NCBI GenBank assembly: GCA_959606905.1 | Contig: CAUHML010000043.1 | Coordinates: 1 to 23,945 of the forward strand | Length of the DNA: 23,945 nt | Source: an uncultured Bacteroides sp. | Lineage (GTDB): Bacteria; Bacteroidota; Bacteroidia; Bacteroidales; Bacteroidaceae | Reading direction: 5' to 3' | Shown here: positions 1-8,185 of the stretch, piece after piece | How the letters are laid out: each line of letters begins with the position of its first letter | Position numbering within the stretch: the stretch's first letter is position 1 | Program-made: the position numbers and the translations under genes | The notes under the pieces: model-generated | What the model saw: only the letters and a program-made list of their open reading frames with translations | Database searches by the model: none | Told to the model about the DNA's origin: nothing

Positions 1-6
1 CAATAT

Positions 7-54
7 AAAAAAGCAGTCCGGCACAGATATTCATCCATATGCCGGACTGCTTTT
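7..54 (-). terminator. Rho-independent terminator of the sulfatase/fucosidase operon
   Basis: A perfect 10-bp stem (13-22 with 41-50, GCAGTCCGGC paired with GCCGGACTGC) encloses an 18-nt loop. It is flanked by six A on the left and four T on the right. On the minus strand this gives a GC-rich hairpin followed by a U6 tract, directly after the stop of the last operon gene. The T4 on the other side means it could also stop plus-strand transcripts. Confidence 0.9.
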
Positions 55-68
55 ATACCATATCCTTC

Positions 69-1304
69 TTACTTATTTCGAAGAATTGGAATCTGGATAT
101 TAAACGAGCTCCCATCCTGTTTCATATTCAATGGAGTAATGGAACAAGCTGAATAAAGCACAATCGGTTCATCATTTTCATCCAATAACAGCTGAGGACG
201 TTCCAACCGATCTACCTCTAGCCGCTCTCCATTCTTTAGAATTATTTCTTTATTCATAAACAAAGAATGTTCAGGAAGTTTCCAATGTATACCATCTTCA
301 GCATACATGATGGCCAATCCCGGCTCACCTTTTGTAAATCCTCCCGTGAAATCTTTAAAAACAGCATAGAAACAATTGTCTTTCCGGTGATACCATACAA
401 ACGGGTCTTCCGCATTCAATTTCTGGTTATCCCCTGTTTCAAACTCAAATACATAGTCATCCTGCACAATAAAAGGGCCTTCGGGGGCATCGGCTATGGC
501 CACTCCATGCACACCACGCCAAGTAGGATCATAGACATTCCCTTTAAAGTAAAGATAATATTTCTTTTTCAAAGGATGATATACCACTGCCGGATTGACT
601 AAAATGAGATTATCAGGCTTGGTTACGGTTCCTTCAGGTGAGGGTTCCAGTACATTATCAGGCTTCACCCGTGTACGTGGAGCAAGTAAAGGTTGCTCAT
701 TACATGAAAATTTACCTTCCAGTAATTCTTTTATGGAATTAAAGCACAATACCCCCAACTTTTGATTTTGCTGGAGTCTGTCTCTTCTGCTTAGTTTTCC
801 CTTTACATGAGCATTTCCACCCGGATCCACCGTAGCACAATAATACAAATAGTATTTTCCGTTATATCTTTTGATATGCGGATTGTGAACCGACTGTGCA
901 TCCCATGAACAGCTGTCCGGACGATATCCATCTTTGTTATAGACAATACCTATATCCTTATATCCCCCATAAGGAGAGTATGATACAGCTACTCCAATCA
1001 TCGAACCTAGCAACCAAGCATCTATAAATCTAGGGTACTTCGGTCCTGATTTCATAGCGGAATAAAATAAATAATACTTTCCATCTTCCTCTGCCTGAAT
1101 AGCCGAACCACACCAAATAAAACGATTTTTCAATGAGAAAGCGGAGAAACCGGAAGGGAACTCCGAATTGCCCCGTTGAATAAGTTCTAAATTGACCGGA
1201 CCGGCCTGCCAGGTATGTTGCGCCCACCCTTGCAACAAAGCAAGGAAGGAGAGACAAACAAATAGTATTTTTCTTTTCATATTCATCACAAACAGATCAT
1301 TCAT
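69..1304 (-). CDS. Secreted five-bladed beta-propeller glycoside hydrolase (GH43/GH117-like fold)
   Basis: Probable exo-acting glycosidase, last gene of the five-gene operon. Blade-like repeats are visible as recurring DPF/NPH/NPAV acidic-proline motifs followed by KYYLYY-type strands (around residues 140-155, 238-255 and 300-318). A late motif, ERPQLLLDENDEP, is typical of propeller glycosidases. It is a single catalytic module of about 410 residues with no added binding domain. A signal peptide is clear if translation begins at residue 9 (MKRKILFVCLSFLALLQGWAQ region, ATG at 1278-1280). The longer start at 1304 overlaps the stop of the upstream GH20 gene, which suggests translational coupling, so both starts are possible. 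The fold is read from motifs; the exact CAZy family and substrate are not recognised. Confidence 0.75.
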   Translation of the reverse strand: MNDLFVMNMKRKILFVCLSFLALLQGWAQHTWQAGPVNLELIQRGNSEFPSGFSAFSLKNRFIWCGSAIQAEEDGKYYLFYSAMKSGPKYPRFIDAWLLGSMIGVAVSYSPYGGYKDIGIVYNKDGYRPDSCSWDAQSVHNPHIKRYNGKYYLYYCATVDPGGNAHVKGKLSRRDRLQQNQKLGVLCFNSIKELLEGKFSCNEQPLLAPRTRVKPDNVLEPSPEGTVTKPDNLILVNPAVVYHPLKKKYYLYFKGNVYDPTWRGVHGVAIADAPEGPFIVQDDYVFEFETGDNQKLNAEDPFVWYHRKDNCFYAVFKDFTGGFTKGEPGLAIMYAEDGIHWKLPEHSLFMNKEIILKNGERLEVDRLERPQLLLDENDEPIVLYSACSITPLNMKQDGSSFNIQIPILRNK

Positions 1305-2916
1305 TACTGATTTTCTTACAATAATTTACTCCTAACACATCATAATGCCGTCGGATGCTCTCCAAACGGGTACAGAATCTTCCATAATCCTTATTTTCCT
1401 TTTTGCTCCACGCCACCTCGGACAAAGCTGCCACACGCGGATAAAGCATATACTCCATCTCATCGAGCGCAGACATATACTCCGTCCACAAATTGGCCTG
1501 TACTCCTTTAATATGTTTGGCCTCATCCGCACTCAGGACTTCGGGAACCGGATGATAATTATAAACTTTTTCCAAAGTAATCACCCGATTGGGATTTCCA
1601 ATTTTCTTTTCATTGACTTTAGACTGAAGACAATTGAAATACATATAAATATTAGGAGACATAATGACATCATATCCGGCTTTCGCGGCATGAATTCCCC
1701 CTTTCTCTCCCCGCCATGACATCACGGTAGCACGTTGCAGAATACCTCCTTCCAAGATTTCATCCCAACCGATAATTTTCTTTCCTTTGGTATTCAGATA
1801 GTTCTCAATTCGATTGATGAAATAAGTCTGTAATTCAGCCTCTTTTGTCAAATGTTCCTGCTTCATCCGTTCCTGACAGTGTACACAATTTTTCCAACGG
1901 ATACGAGGGGCCTCATCCCCACCTAAATGGATATAGCTGGAGGGGAAAAGTTCCACCACCTCATCCAGAATATCCTGCATAAAGGTAAAAGTAGATTCCT
2001 TAGTACAATAAATGTCATTGAAAACACCCCAACGGCCTTCCACCTCAAAAGGTCCTCCGGTACAGGAATATTCAGGATAAGCAGTCAGTGCCGCCACGCT
2101 ATGTCCCGGCATTTCTATCTCAGGAATAATTTCCACAAAACGCTTCTTGGCATACGCCACCACTTCTTTGATATCTTCCTGTGTATAAAATCCACCATAG
2201 CGTTTGGTATTCCATTCAGTAGGATTGTCCCACATATATCCCACAATCGTTTTCTTACGGTAACCTCCGACGGTAGTCAGTTTGGGATATTTCTTGATTT
2301 CGATACGCCATCCCTGGTCATCAGTCAGATGCCAATGAAGGATGTTCAATTTATGAAAAGCAAGCAAGTCGATGTGACGCTTTACATCTTCCTTAGGAAT
2401 GAAGTGGCGGGAAACATCAAGCATCACTCCGCGATAAGAGAATGCAGGCGAATCTTCTATCACCACACAAGGGATGTTCCATTTTATTTTTTCCGCCACC
2501 TGCTTGTCACTTTCAATGGCAGAAGGTAATAATTGGCGCAAAGTTTGAAAAGCATAGAAAATGCCTTTAGGGGTTTTGGCATCTATATGGATAGAAGATG
2601 AAGAGACTGTCAGCTTGTATGATTCCTCATTGGGAAGAGCTGTGTTAAGCCGGCAACGAATCACATTGGAAGAACGGGGAGTGGAAGAGACCTCCAATGA
2701 GAACCCGGCAGCCGTATCAAACAAATCATTCCAGAAAGATACGGCATTGCGCATCTCCTCGTTATCTACTGACAACGTAATTACAGTTTTGTCATTTACC
2801 GTAAAATTGCCTCTTTTTTCGATGCACTTTTGCGGCATCGGGATAATGGAAACCGATGCCTGCAAAGTGCCGAATAACAACACTAAAAATGAAAAGGTTA
2901 GAATTAATTTCTTCAT
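1297..2916 (-). CDS. GH20 beta-N-acetylhexosaminidase
   Basis: Removes terminal beta-linked GlcNAc or GalNAc from glycan ends; secreted to the periplasm or outer surface. Residues 1-20 form a signal peptide. An N-terminal alpha/beta GH20b-like domain occupies about residues 22-150, and the TIM barrel starts near PAFSYRGVMLDVSRHF (157-172). Signature motifs are HWHLTDDQGW (194-203) and LGGDEAP (331-337), whose D334-E335 pair is the polarising Asp and catalytic Glu of substrate-assisted hydrolysis. At 539 residues it has the usual length for a single-module Bacteroides GH20. The next gene upstream ends 3 bases away and the next downstream overlaps, so it sits inside one transcript. With the fucosidase and two sulfatases it fits stepwise trimming of sulfated, fucosylated HexNAc-rich glycans. 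Confidence 0.93.
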   Translation of the reverse strand: MKKLILTFSFLVLLFGTLQASVSIIPMPQKCIEKRGNFTVNDKTVITLSVDNEEMRNAVSFWNDLFDTAAGFSLEVSSTPRSSNVIRCRLNTALPNEESYKLTVSSSSIHIDAKTPKGIFYAFQTLRQLLPSAIESDKQVAEKIKWNIPCVVIEDSPAFSYRGVMLDVSRHFIPKEDVKRHIDLLAFHKLNILHWHLTDDQGWRIEIKKYPKLTTVGGYRKKTIVGYMWDNPTEWNTKRYGGFYTQEDIKEVVAYAKKRFVEIIPEIEMPGHSVAALTAYPEYSCTGGPFEVEGRWGVFNDIYCTKESTFTFMQDILDEVVELFPSSYIHLGGDEAPRIRWKNCVHCQERMKQEHLTKEAELQTYFINRIENYLNTKGKKIIGWDEILEGGILQRATVMSWRGEKGGIHAAKAGYDVIMSPNIYMYFNCLQSKVNEKKIGNPNRVITLEKVYNYHPVPEVLSADEAKHIKGVQANLWTEYMSALDEMEYMLYPRVAALSEVAWSKKENKDYGRFCTRLESIRRHYDVLGVNYCKKISNE

Positions 2917-2919
2917 GGT

Positions 2920-4446
2920 TTATTTTTTATTTGTTGGATAATTCGGACTATATAAAAGATTTTTATTGCGGATGACCAACTTGCCGTCTTTCACCCACTC
3001 TTCCCCTCTTTCCTGCAAATGTCCGGCCATCGCTTTCCGCATCTTTTCCAATGTCTTTCCGGAAGCCTTGGCTTTTGACAAATCATGCAATTCGTATGGG
3101 TCTTTTGACAAATCGAACAATTGTTCCTCACCTGTACGGAAAAACCAGATATACTTTATTTTCCCATCCGTCAAAGCACACCAATAATTATCCGCCCAAT
3201 AAGCGGTGGAATGTTCTATATCAATATATTCACGCCAGGGAGCTTTCCCTTTTTCCAATAAAGGAAGTAAAGACAGACCGTCTATTTCTTCCGGAATCCG
3301 GCAGCCGTTCAATGCCAGAAAAGTAGGAAGCAAGTCGCGTAACTCCACCGGAGCCTCTATTTTTTCACCGGGTTTCAGGCTACTTTTCATGTTTTCGGGT
3401 AACTTTATAATAAAAGGAATAGCTGCCGAACCTTCATAAGCATACGTTTTACGCCACAAATGATGATCTCCCAACATATCGCCATGATCGGCAACAAAGC
3501 ATATCAGCGCATTGTCATACATTCCTTTCTTTTTCAGTTCATCCACAATGCGCCCTACCTGCTCATCAATAAAAGTAACCGAAGCGTAATAATACTTACG
3601 GGAATTCCGGGCATATTCCACTCCATAGTTTCCTACAGCCGCTTCAGGATTTTTTTCGGGATGAGTATCTATTGCCAGATCTTTACACCAGTCACCTACA
3701 ACGGGAGCGGGTATTTTTCTGCCCTCATACTTATCCACTATTCGCCGGGGAGGATCATACGGACTATGCGGACGGGCAAAAGACACTTTCAAAAACAAAG
3801 GCCGTTCAGAAGAATAACCTTTTATCGCCTCCACCGCCCTGTCTCCTGTCCATACGGTAGGATGCAAGCGCTCGGGCAAAGCATACGCTTTCGCTCCGTG
3901 GGCATTCCACTCCACCCCTGTACTGTCGGGATTCAGGCCGAAAGCCTGCGTATTGAACCATTTACGATAATCACTCATAAAATAAGGAGACTCCACACGT
4001 CCGCTTTCATCCAGAATAGTCACTTCGAATCCATGCAACACATTCTGCGGATGCCAATGCATCTTTCCTATTCCCAATGTGTGATAGCCCAAGTCTTTCA
4101 ACATCTGCGGCATTTCATATGGATAATGCTCTGCCACCTGTCCATATCCTAACAAGCCATGATGCCAGGGAGACATACCCGTCAGCATACCCGCACGTGC
4201 CGGAGTACTGCTTGGAGCAGCCGTATAGGCATTACAAAACAAATGCCCATCGGCTGCCAAGCGATCCACATTTGGAGAAATCACAGCTTCATTTCCCGCA
4301 CATCCCAATGCATCCCAACGTTGTTGGTCAGTCATTATCAAGATGATATGCGGTTGCTTTTTTTCCGGTTGTGCAGCCTGTCCGGACATAGCGGACAAAC
4401 CAAGGCTACCGGCCATACACCATCCTACATAGTTATACTTTTTCAT
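2920..4446 (-). CDS. Family S1 sulfatase, serine-type
   Basis: Formylglycine-dependent sulfatase removing O-sulfate from a sugar. The N-terminus (residues 1-25) is a signal peptide ending near SGQAAQ. The metal site begins at MTDQQR (38-43). The modification motif is S80-T-P-A-R84, in SSTPARAGMLTG, so the formylglycine would come from serine and needs an anaerobic sulfatase-maturating enzyme encoded elsewhere. GIGKMHWH (around 126-133) and VADHGDMLGDHHLW further on supply the expected histidines and the C-terminal metal Asp. Its 508 residues are normal for S1. It starts 6 bases after the GH29 gene and ends 3 bases before GH20. The subfamily cannot be set by eye; a sulfated Gal, GlcNAc or GalNAc is inferred from context. 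Confidence 0.9.
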   Translation of the reverse strand: MKKYNYVGWCMAGSLGLSAMSGQAAQPEKKQPHIILIMTDQQRWDALGCAGNEAVISPNVDRLAADGHLFCNAYTAAPSSTPARAGMLTGMSPWHHGLLGYGQVAEHYPYEMPQMLKDLGYHTLGIGKMHWHPQNVLHGFEVTILDESGRVESPYFMSDYRKWFNTQAFGLNPDSTGVEWNAHGAKAYALPERLHPTVWTGDRAVEAIKGYSSERPLFLKVSFARPHSPYDPPRRIVDKYEGRKIPAPVVGDWCKDLAIDTHPEKNPEAAVGNYGVEYARNSRKYYYASVTFIDEQVGRIVDELKKKGMYDNALICFVADHGDMLGDHHLWRKTYAYEGSAAIPFIIKLPENMKSSLKPGEKIEAPVELRDLLPTFLALNGCRIPEEIDGLSLLPLLEKGKAPWREYIDIEHSTAYWADNYWCALTDGKIKYIWFFRTGEEQLFDLSKDPYELHDLSKAKASGKTLEKMRKAMAGHLQERGEEWVKDGKLVIRNKNLLYSPNYPTNKK

Positions 4447-4452
4447 TACTTA

Positions 4453-6483
4453 TCAGTTTTTAGAAAATAAAATGTCCAATTCCGCTACCCCCATGCTCTT
4501 TTGACCATCCACTGTTGACAAGGCATGGAAACGGATGTAGCGTCCTTTATGCGTCTGCCGGAAAATTACCTGCTGTTCTACAGGATTGTTCTGAATATTG
4601 GCAAACTCTCCACGGGCTGCCTCTTCCCATCGGATTCCATCCAAAGAGATCTCAATCATATATTTTACAACAATTCCATTAGCCCATCGTGCCTGATCAG
4701 GCAGATAGCTTATACCGGTCATTTCCTTTGCTGATTGCAAGTCAACCTCAAGCACATCTTTTCCAACCCAAGTTGTATGCTGGTTTTCATCAAAAACAAG
4801 CATACCGGCTTTATCAGGCAAGGTACTCCAATGAGCCTTACTGCCGGTAAAAGTACGCGTAGCAGTTGTTGACTTTTTCTTTCCGTCCACTGCTATCGCT
4901 TTAATAATCCGATCACCGTCTGCCGGAACAGGCGACTGGTAACGAGGGCTTACACCAGGTTGTGGCTCTTTACCATCTGTAGTATAATAGATAGAAGCAT
5001 CCTTATTGCTGCATACCAACTTCACCTCTCCATTCTTATTTCTGGTAATCACAGGAGCATCCAGCGGAGTTTCCGCTTTAAAGACCTGTATTTCTGCCAG
5101 ACAAGGTGCCTCCCATGCATCTGTTATCCGTATTCGCAGACGTGAAGCAGTGACTTCGGGAAAACGCAGAATCCGTTTATAACCGATAGTAGTCTGTTCA
5201 TCCAATTTCTGCCAATTCCCATTATCAAAATATTCTACAACAAACTGCTTTACTCTTTGCCCTTTCTCAATAAACTCTTGCAATAACAAACGGTTGAAAG
5301 TTAATTCTTTTCCAAAATCCACTTCCAGTACAGGCGTTTTTGTATCAGCTTCCCAATATGTACCTCGGTTGCCATCCAAAGTATATTTCAACTTCTTACG
5401 GTTCTTGCCCGTTACTTTCATTTTCTGATTAACGAGATTCTTCTTTAGTTCAGAGGTATATCGCCGATACCATTCTACCAAACGCAAGGAATCCTGCTCA
5501 GGAATCAATCCTTCTTGATTGGGGGTCAGATTAAGCAATAACAAACTGTTACGTCCCACACTCTCATAATAAATGTCAGTCAATTGGGACAATGATTTCA
5601 GTTTATGGTCTTCCGAAGCATGATAATACCAACCGGGACGGATGGATACATCAGTTTCTGAAGGAATCCATAACGTACCATCCGCATGTCCGCGCATCCA
5701 CTGTTTACCATTTGGTATCCCCTTATCATAGAATTCCGGCTTTCTCACTGTACTCCAATGCTCTTCCAAAGCGTACCCTTCCTCATTGCCTACCCAGCGG
5801 ATGTTCTGTGCACTTCCACCATGCACCACACAGTTGGGTTGCAATTCATATACCATTTCTGTCAAAGATTCCCATGGATAGTAATCTGCGGTAATCTTTC
5901 GGGTATGTAAGGAATCCGTACTATAATAACCACGTCCCCCGTTGGCGCCGTCAAACCAAAACTCATACAATTTCCCATAATTAGTCAGCAATTCGCGCAA
6001 CTGATTGCGGAAGTAAGTGATGTATTCCGGTTTTCCATAATCAGGATGGTTACAATCCCAAGGAGAAAGGTATAATCCCACTTTCATCCCATACTCATGG
6101 CAAGCATCCACAAATTCGCGTACCAAATCGCCTTTTCCGTTCTTCCATGGAGAATTCTTCACACTGTATTCCGTATAAGCCGACGGCCACAAACAAAACC
6201 CGTCATGATGCTTGGCAGTAAGGATCACTCCTTTCAGTCCCGCTTCTTTACAAGTCCGTATCCATTGACGACAGTCTAACTTAGTCGGATTAAAGATGGC
6301 AGGGGACTCGTTGCCATATCCCCACTCCATATCCGTATAAGTATTCACGCTAAAATGAACAAATGCCGTTGTTTCCATCTGCTGCCATTGCAATTGTACT
6401 GGTGTAGGTACAGGCAAGGTCTGTGCCTTTACCGGAAAGCATAAAACTCCCAGTATTACACTTAATAAGAATGTCTTATTCAT
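4453..6483 (-). CDS. GH29 alpha-L-fucosidase with C-terminal discoidin-like modules
   Basis: Removes alpha-L-fucose from glycans. Residues 1-20 are a signal peptide. The GH29 barrel covers about 25-345 and carries FVHFSVNTYTD (41-51), TAKHHDGFCLW (89-99) and EFWFDGANGG (174-183), where D178 is the expected nucleophile. A first F5/8 type C-like domain lies around 350-470, a chitobiase-like Ig domain around 475-545 (YYTTDGKEP), and a second discoidin-like domain to the end (WVGKDVLEVDL through VAELDILF). This architecture resembles the alpha-1,3/1,4-specific GH29 subfamily B, but that assignment is inferred. It is the only intact fucosidase of this family in the window; three further GH29 pieces are broken. 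It lies 5 bases after the upstream sulfatase gene, so the two are co-transcribed. Confidence 0.92.
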   Translation of the reverse strand: MNKTFLLSVILGVLCFPVKAQTLPVPTPVQLQWQQMETTAFVHFSVNTYTDMEWGYGNESPAIFNPTKLDCRQWIRTCKEAGLKGVILTAKHHDGFCLWPSAYTEYSVKNSPWKNGKGDLVREFVDACHEYGMKVGLYLSPWDCNHPDYGKPEYITYFRNQLRELLTNYGKLYEFWFDGANGGRGYYSTDSLHTRKITADYYPWESLTEMVYELQPNCVVHGGSAQNIRWVGNEEGYALEEHWSTVRKPEFYDKGIPNGKQWMRGHADGTLWIPSETDVSIRPGWYYHASEDHKLKSLSQLTDIYYESVGRNSLLLLNLTPNQEGLIPEQDSLRLVEWYRRYTSELKKNLVNQKMKVTGKNRKKLKYTLDGNRGTYWEADTKTPVLEVDFGKELTFNRLLLQEFIEKGQRVKQFVVEYFDNGNWQKLDEQTTIGYKRILRFPEVTASRLRIRITDAWEAPCLAEIQVFKAETPLDAPVITRNKNGEVKLVCSNKDASIYYTTDGKEPQPGVSPRYQSPVPADGDRIIKAIAVDGKKKSTTATRTFTGSKAHWSTLPDKAGMLVFDENQHTTWVGKDVLEVDLQSAKEMTGISYLPDQARWANGIVVKYMIEISLDGIRWEEAARGEFANIQNNPVEQQVIFRQTHKGRYIRFHALSTVDGQKSMGVAELDILFSKN

Positions 6484-6488
6484 TGTCT

Positions 6489-8036
6489 TTATTTTACAAA
6501 GTCTGTATCGTTATATTGGATTTGCAATTTCTTCAACTCCGCCTGCATATCAGCCAATACTTCACTATAAGCAGGATCATTGATTACATTGTGCATCTCG
6601 GCAGGGTCTTTTTCCAAGTCATAAAGTTCCCATGCATCAATGTCATTGTAGAAGTGAATCAATTTATAAGGGTCTGTACGTACTCCATAGTGACGTTTCA
6701 CCATGTGTTCGGCAGGATATTCATAAAAATGATAATATAATGATTTACGCCAGCCCGCAGGCTTCTTTCCTTTCAATAAAGGTAACAAAGACTCGCCTTG
6801 AATATCTTCGGGTACTTTTACACCTGCCAGTTCCAGGAAAGTAGGTGCATAGTCTATATTCTGTACCATTTCAGTTATATCACCTTTCCTGTCAAATCCT
6901 TTCGGCAAACGCATTATCAACGGAGTACGCATGGATTCCTCATACATGAAACGCTTGTCAAACCATCCGTGCTCTCCCATATAAAATCCTTGGTCTGATG
7001 TATAGACAACTAATGTATTATCCAGCAACCCGTTTTCTTCCAGATAATTGAGCACACGTCCTACATTATCATCCAGTGATTTGACTGTTTTCATATAGTC
7101 GCGCATATAACGTTGGAATTTCCAATTAGCCAAATCCTTTCCTTGCGGATTCTTCTGATAAAAATCATCGATCACAGGACCGTAGAATGCATCCCACGCG
7201 GCACGCTGTCTTTCGTCCATACGTCCGATAAAGCTTTCATACAATGATTTCAAACGGGATTCCTTGTCAGGGCGGCGCATTTTCAGATCATATATCATAT
7301 CCATATCTTTCACAATACTCATCTCCTGAGCCGCAGCTGCGGAACGGCCCTCATAATCGTCAAAGAAATTATCGGGTAAAGTAAATTCTTTATCTTCGTA
7401 TAAGGCTAGATTACAGGTATCCGCCATCCAATTACGATGAATAGCCTTATGATGAATAAGCAGACAGAAAGGTTTTTCTTTATCGCGCTTATTTTCCATC
7501 CAGTCTATGGCATCATCGGTAATCAGATTAGTGATGTACCCATGTCTCTGAATGGTATCATTGGTTTGTGTGATGAAATCCGGATTATAATAATCACCTT
7601 GTCCGGGAACTATTTCCCAATAAGTAAAGCCTGTCGGCAAACTTTCCAAATGCCATTTCCCAATTAATGCAGTCTGATAACCCGCTTTCTGCAATAGTTT
7701 CGGAAAAGTTTGCTGCGATGAATCAAATACGCAGGTAGAGTTATCATAAAATTTATTCTCACAACTATGTTTGCCCGTAAGCATACAAGCACGACTAGGG
7801 CCACTCAGAGAGTTTGCGACAAAACTGTTTGTAAAACGTACCCCCTCATTGGCTATCCGATCCAAATTGGGTGTATCCATATAACGTTTGTCATAGCAAC
7901 TCATCATTTGAGCTGTATGATCATCCGTCATAATATAGACAATATTCAAAGGTTTTTCTGTTACCGGCTCCGTACAGCCGGTCAGAGCGGATATCGCCAA
8001 TAGTCCGCCATAAATCAATTTGTTTTGATGTTCCAT
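6489..8036 (-). CDS. Lipoprotein family S1 sulfatase, GlcNAc-6-sulfatase-like
   Basis: First gene of the five-gene operon. Residues 10-21 (GGLLAISALTGC) make a type II signal with lipidation at C21. The metal site begins at MTDDH (36-40). The activation motif is S78-G-P-S-R82 in SLSGPSRACMLTG, again serine-type. Further signatures are GKWHLE, the long NVGRVLNYLEENGLLDNT stretch, YTSDQGFYMGEHGW and DKRFMYEESMRTP, which together resemble the S1_11 group containing N-acetylglucosamine-6-sulfatases. That specificity is inferred. At 515 residues it is full length. The start is fixed by the conserved leader block ending 7 bases upstream. Expression is probably driven by the promoter-like motif at 8106-8136 and controlled through the leader hairpin at 8074-8093. 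Confidence 0.9.
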   Translation of the reverse strand: MEHQNKLIYGGLLAISALTGCTEPVTEKPLNIVYIMTDDHTAQMMSCYDKRYMDTPNLDRIANEGVRFTNSFVANSLSGPSRACMLTGKHSCENKFYDNSTCVFDSSQQTFPKLLQKAGYQTALIGKWHLESLPTGFTYWEIVPGQGDYYNPDFITQTNDTIQRHGYITNLITDDAIDWMENKRDKEKPFCLLIHHKAIHRNWMADTCNLALYEDKEFTLPDNFFDDYEGRSAAAAQEMSIVKDMDMIYDLKMRRPDKESRLKSLYESFIGRMDERQRAAWDAFYGPVIDDFYQKNPQGKDLANWKFQRYMRDYMKTVKSLDDNVGRVLNYLEENGLLDNTLVVYTSDQGFYMGEHGWFDKRFMYEESMRTPLIMRLPKGFDRKGDITEMVQNIDYAPTFLELAGVKVPEDIQGESLLPLLKGKKPAGWRKSLYYHFYEYPAEHMVKRHYGVRTDPYKLIHFYNDIDAWELYDLEKDPAEMHNVINDPAYSEVLADMQAELKKLQIQYNDTDFVK

Positions 8037-8043
8037 TTAATGG

Positions 8044-8093
8044 TAATGACTTAAAGTTTAAAAATAAGTTGATCCTTTGTCGCCAAACAAAGG
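8044..8093 (-). promoter_or_regulatory. Conserved 5' leader element with UUGGCG-loop hairpin (sulfatase operon)
   Basis: Near-copy of the element upstream of susC at 20131-20182. On the plus strand it begins TAATGACTTAA, continues through an A/T-rich block to GTTGAT, then forms a hairpin: CCTTTGT (8074-8080), loop CGCCAA (8081-8086), ACAAAGG (8087-8093). In mRNA sense the loop reads UUGGCG. The outer stem differs from the susC copy yet remains fully complementary, which argues for a selected RNA structure. The block ends 7 bases before the start codon and so covers the ribosome entry region. No antisense promoter or T-tract terminator accompanies this copy. Confidence 0.7.
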
Positions 8094-8105
8094 TACTCTC
8101 TATTT

Positions 8106-8136
8106 ATATGGCAATCGGGAAAGGAATGTTCCTAAA
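8106..8136 (-). promoter_or_regulatory. Putative ECF sigma promoter of the sulfatase operon
   Basis: In the direction of transcription the site reads TTTAGGAA, 14 bases, TTGCCATAT. The -35-like half contains GGAA, the hallmark of many ECF promoters. The same two halves with identical spacing occur upstream of fecR (21333-21363) and the broken GH29 gene (10446-10476). The site lies 70 bases before the sulfatase start, placing the expected 5' end just before the leader hairpin. Assignment to an ECF sigma is inferred from spacing, context and similarity. Confidence 0.6.
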
Positions 8137-8185
8137 GAAATAAGATATTTTTTTATAAGGTTTGAAAGTTTATCATCACACTCTT

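Noticed and set aside
1345..4470. Long plus-strand ORFs opposite the GH20 and sulfatase genes
   Set aside because: They are antisense shadows of well-supported genes and show no family motifs.
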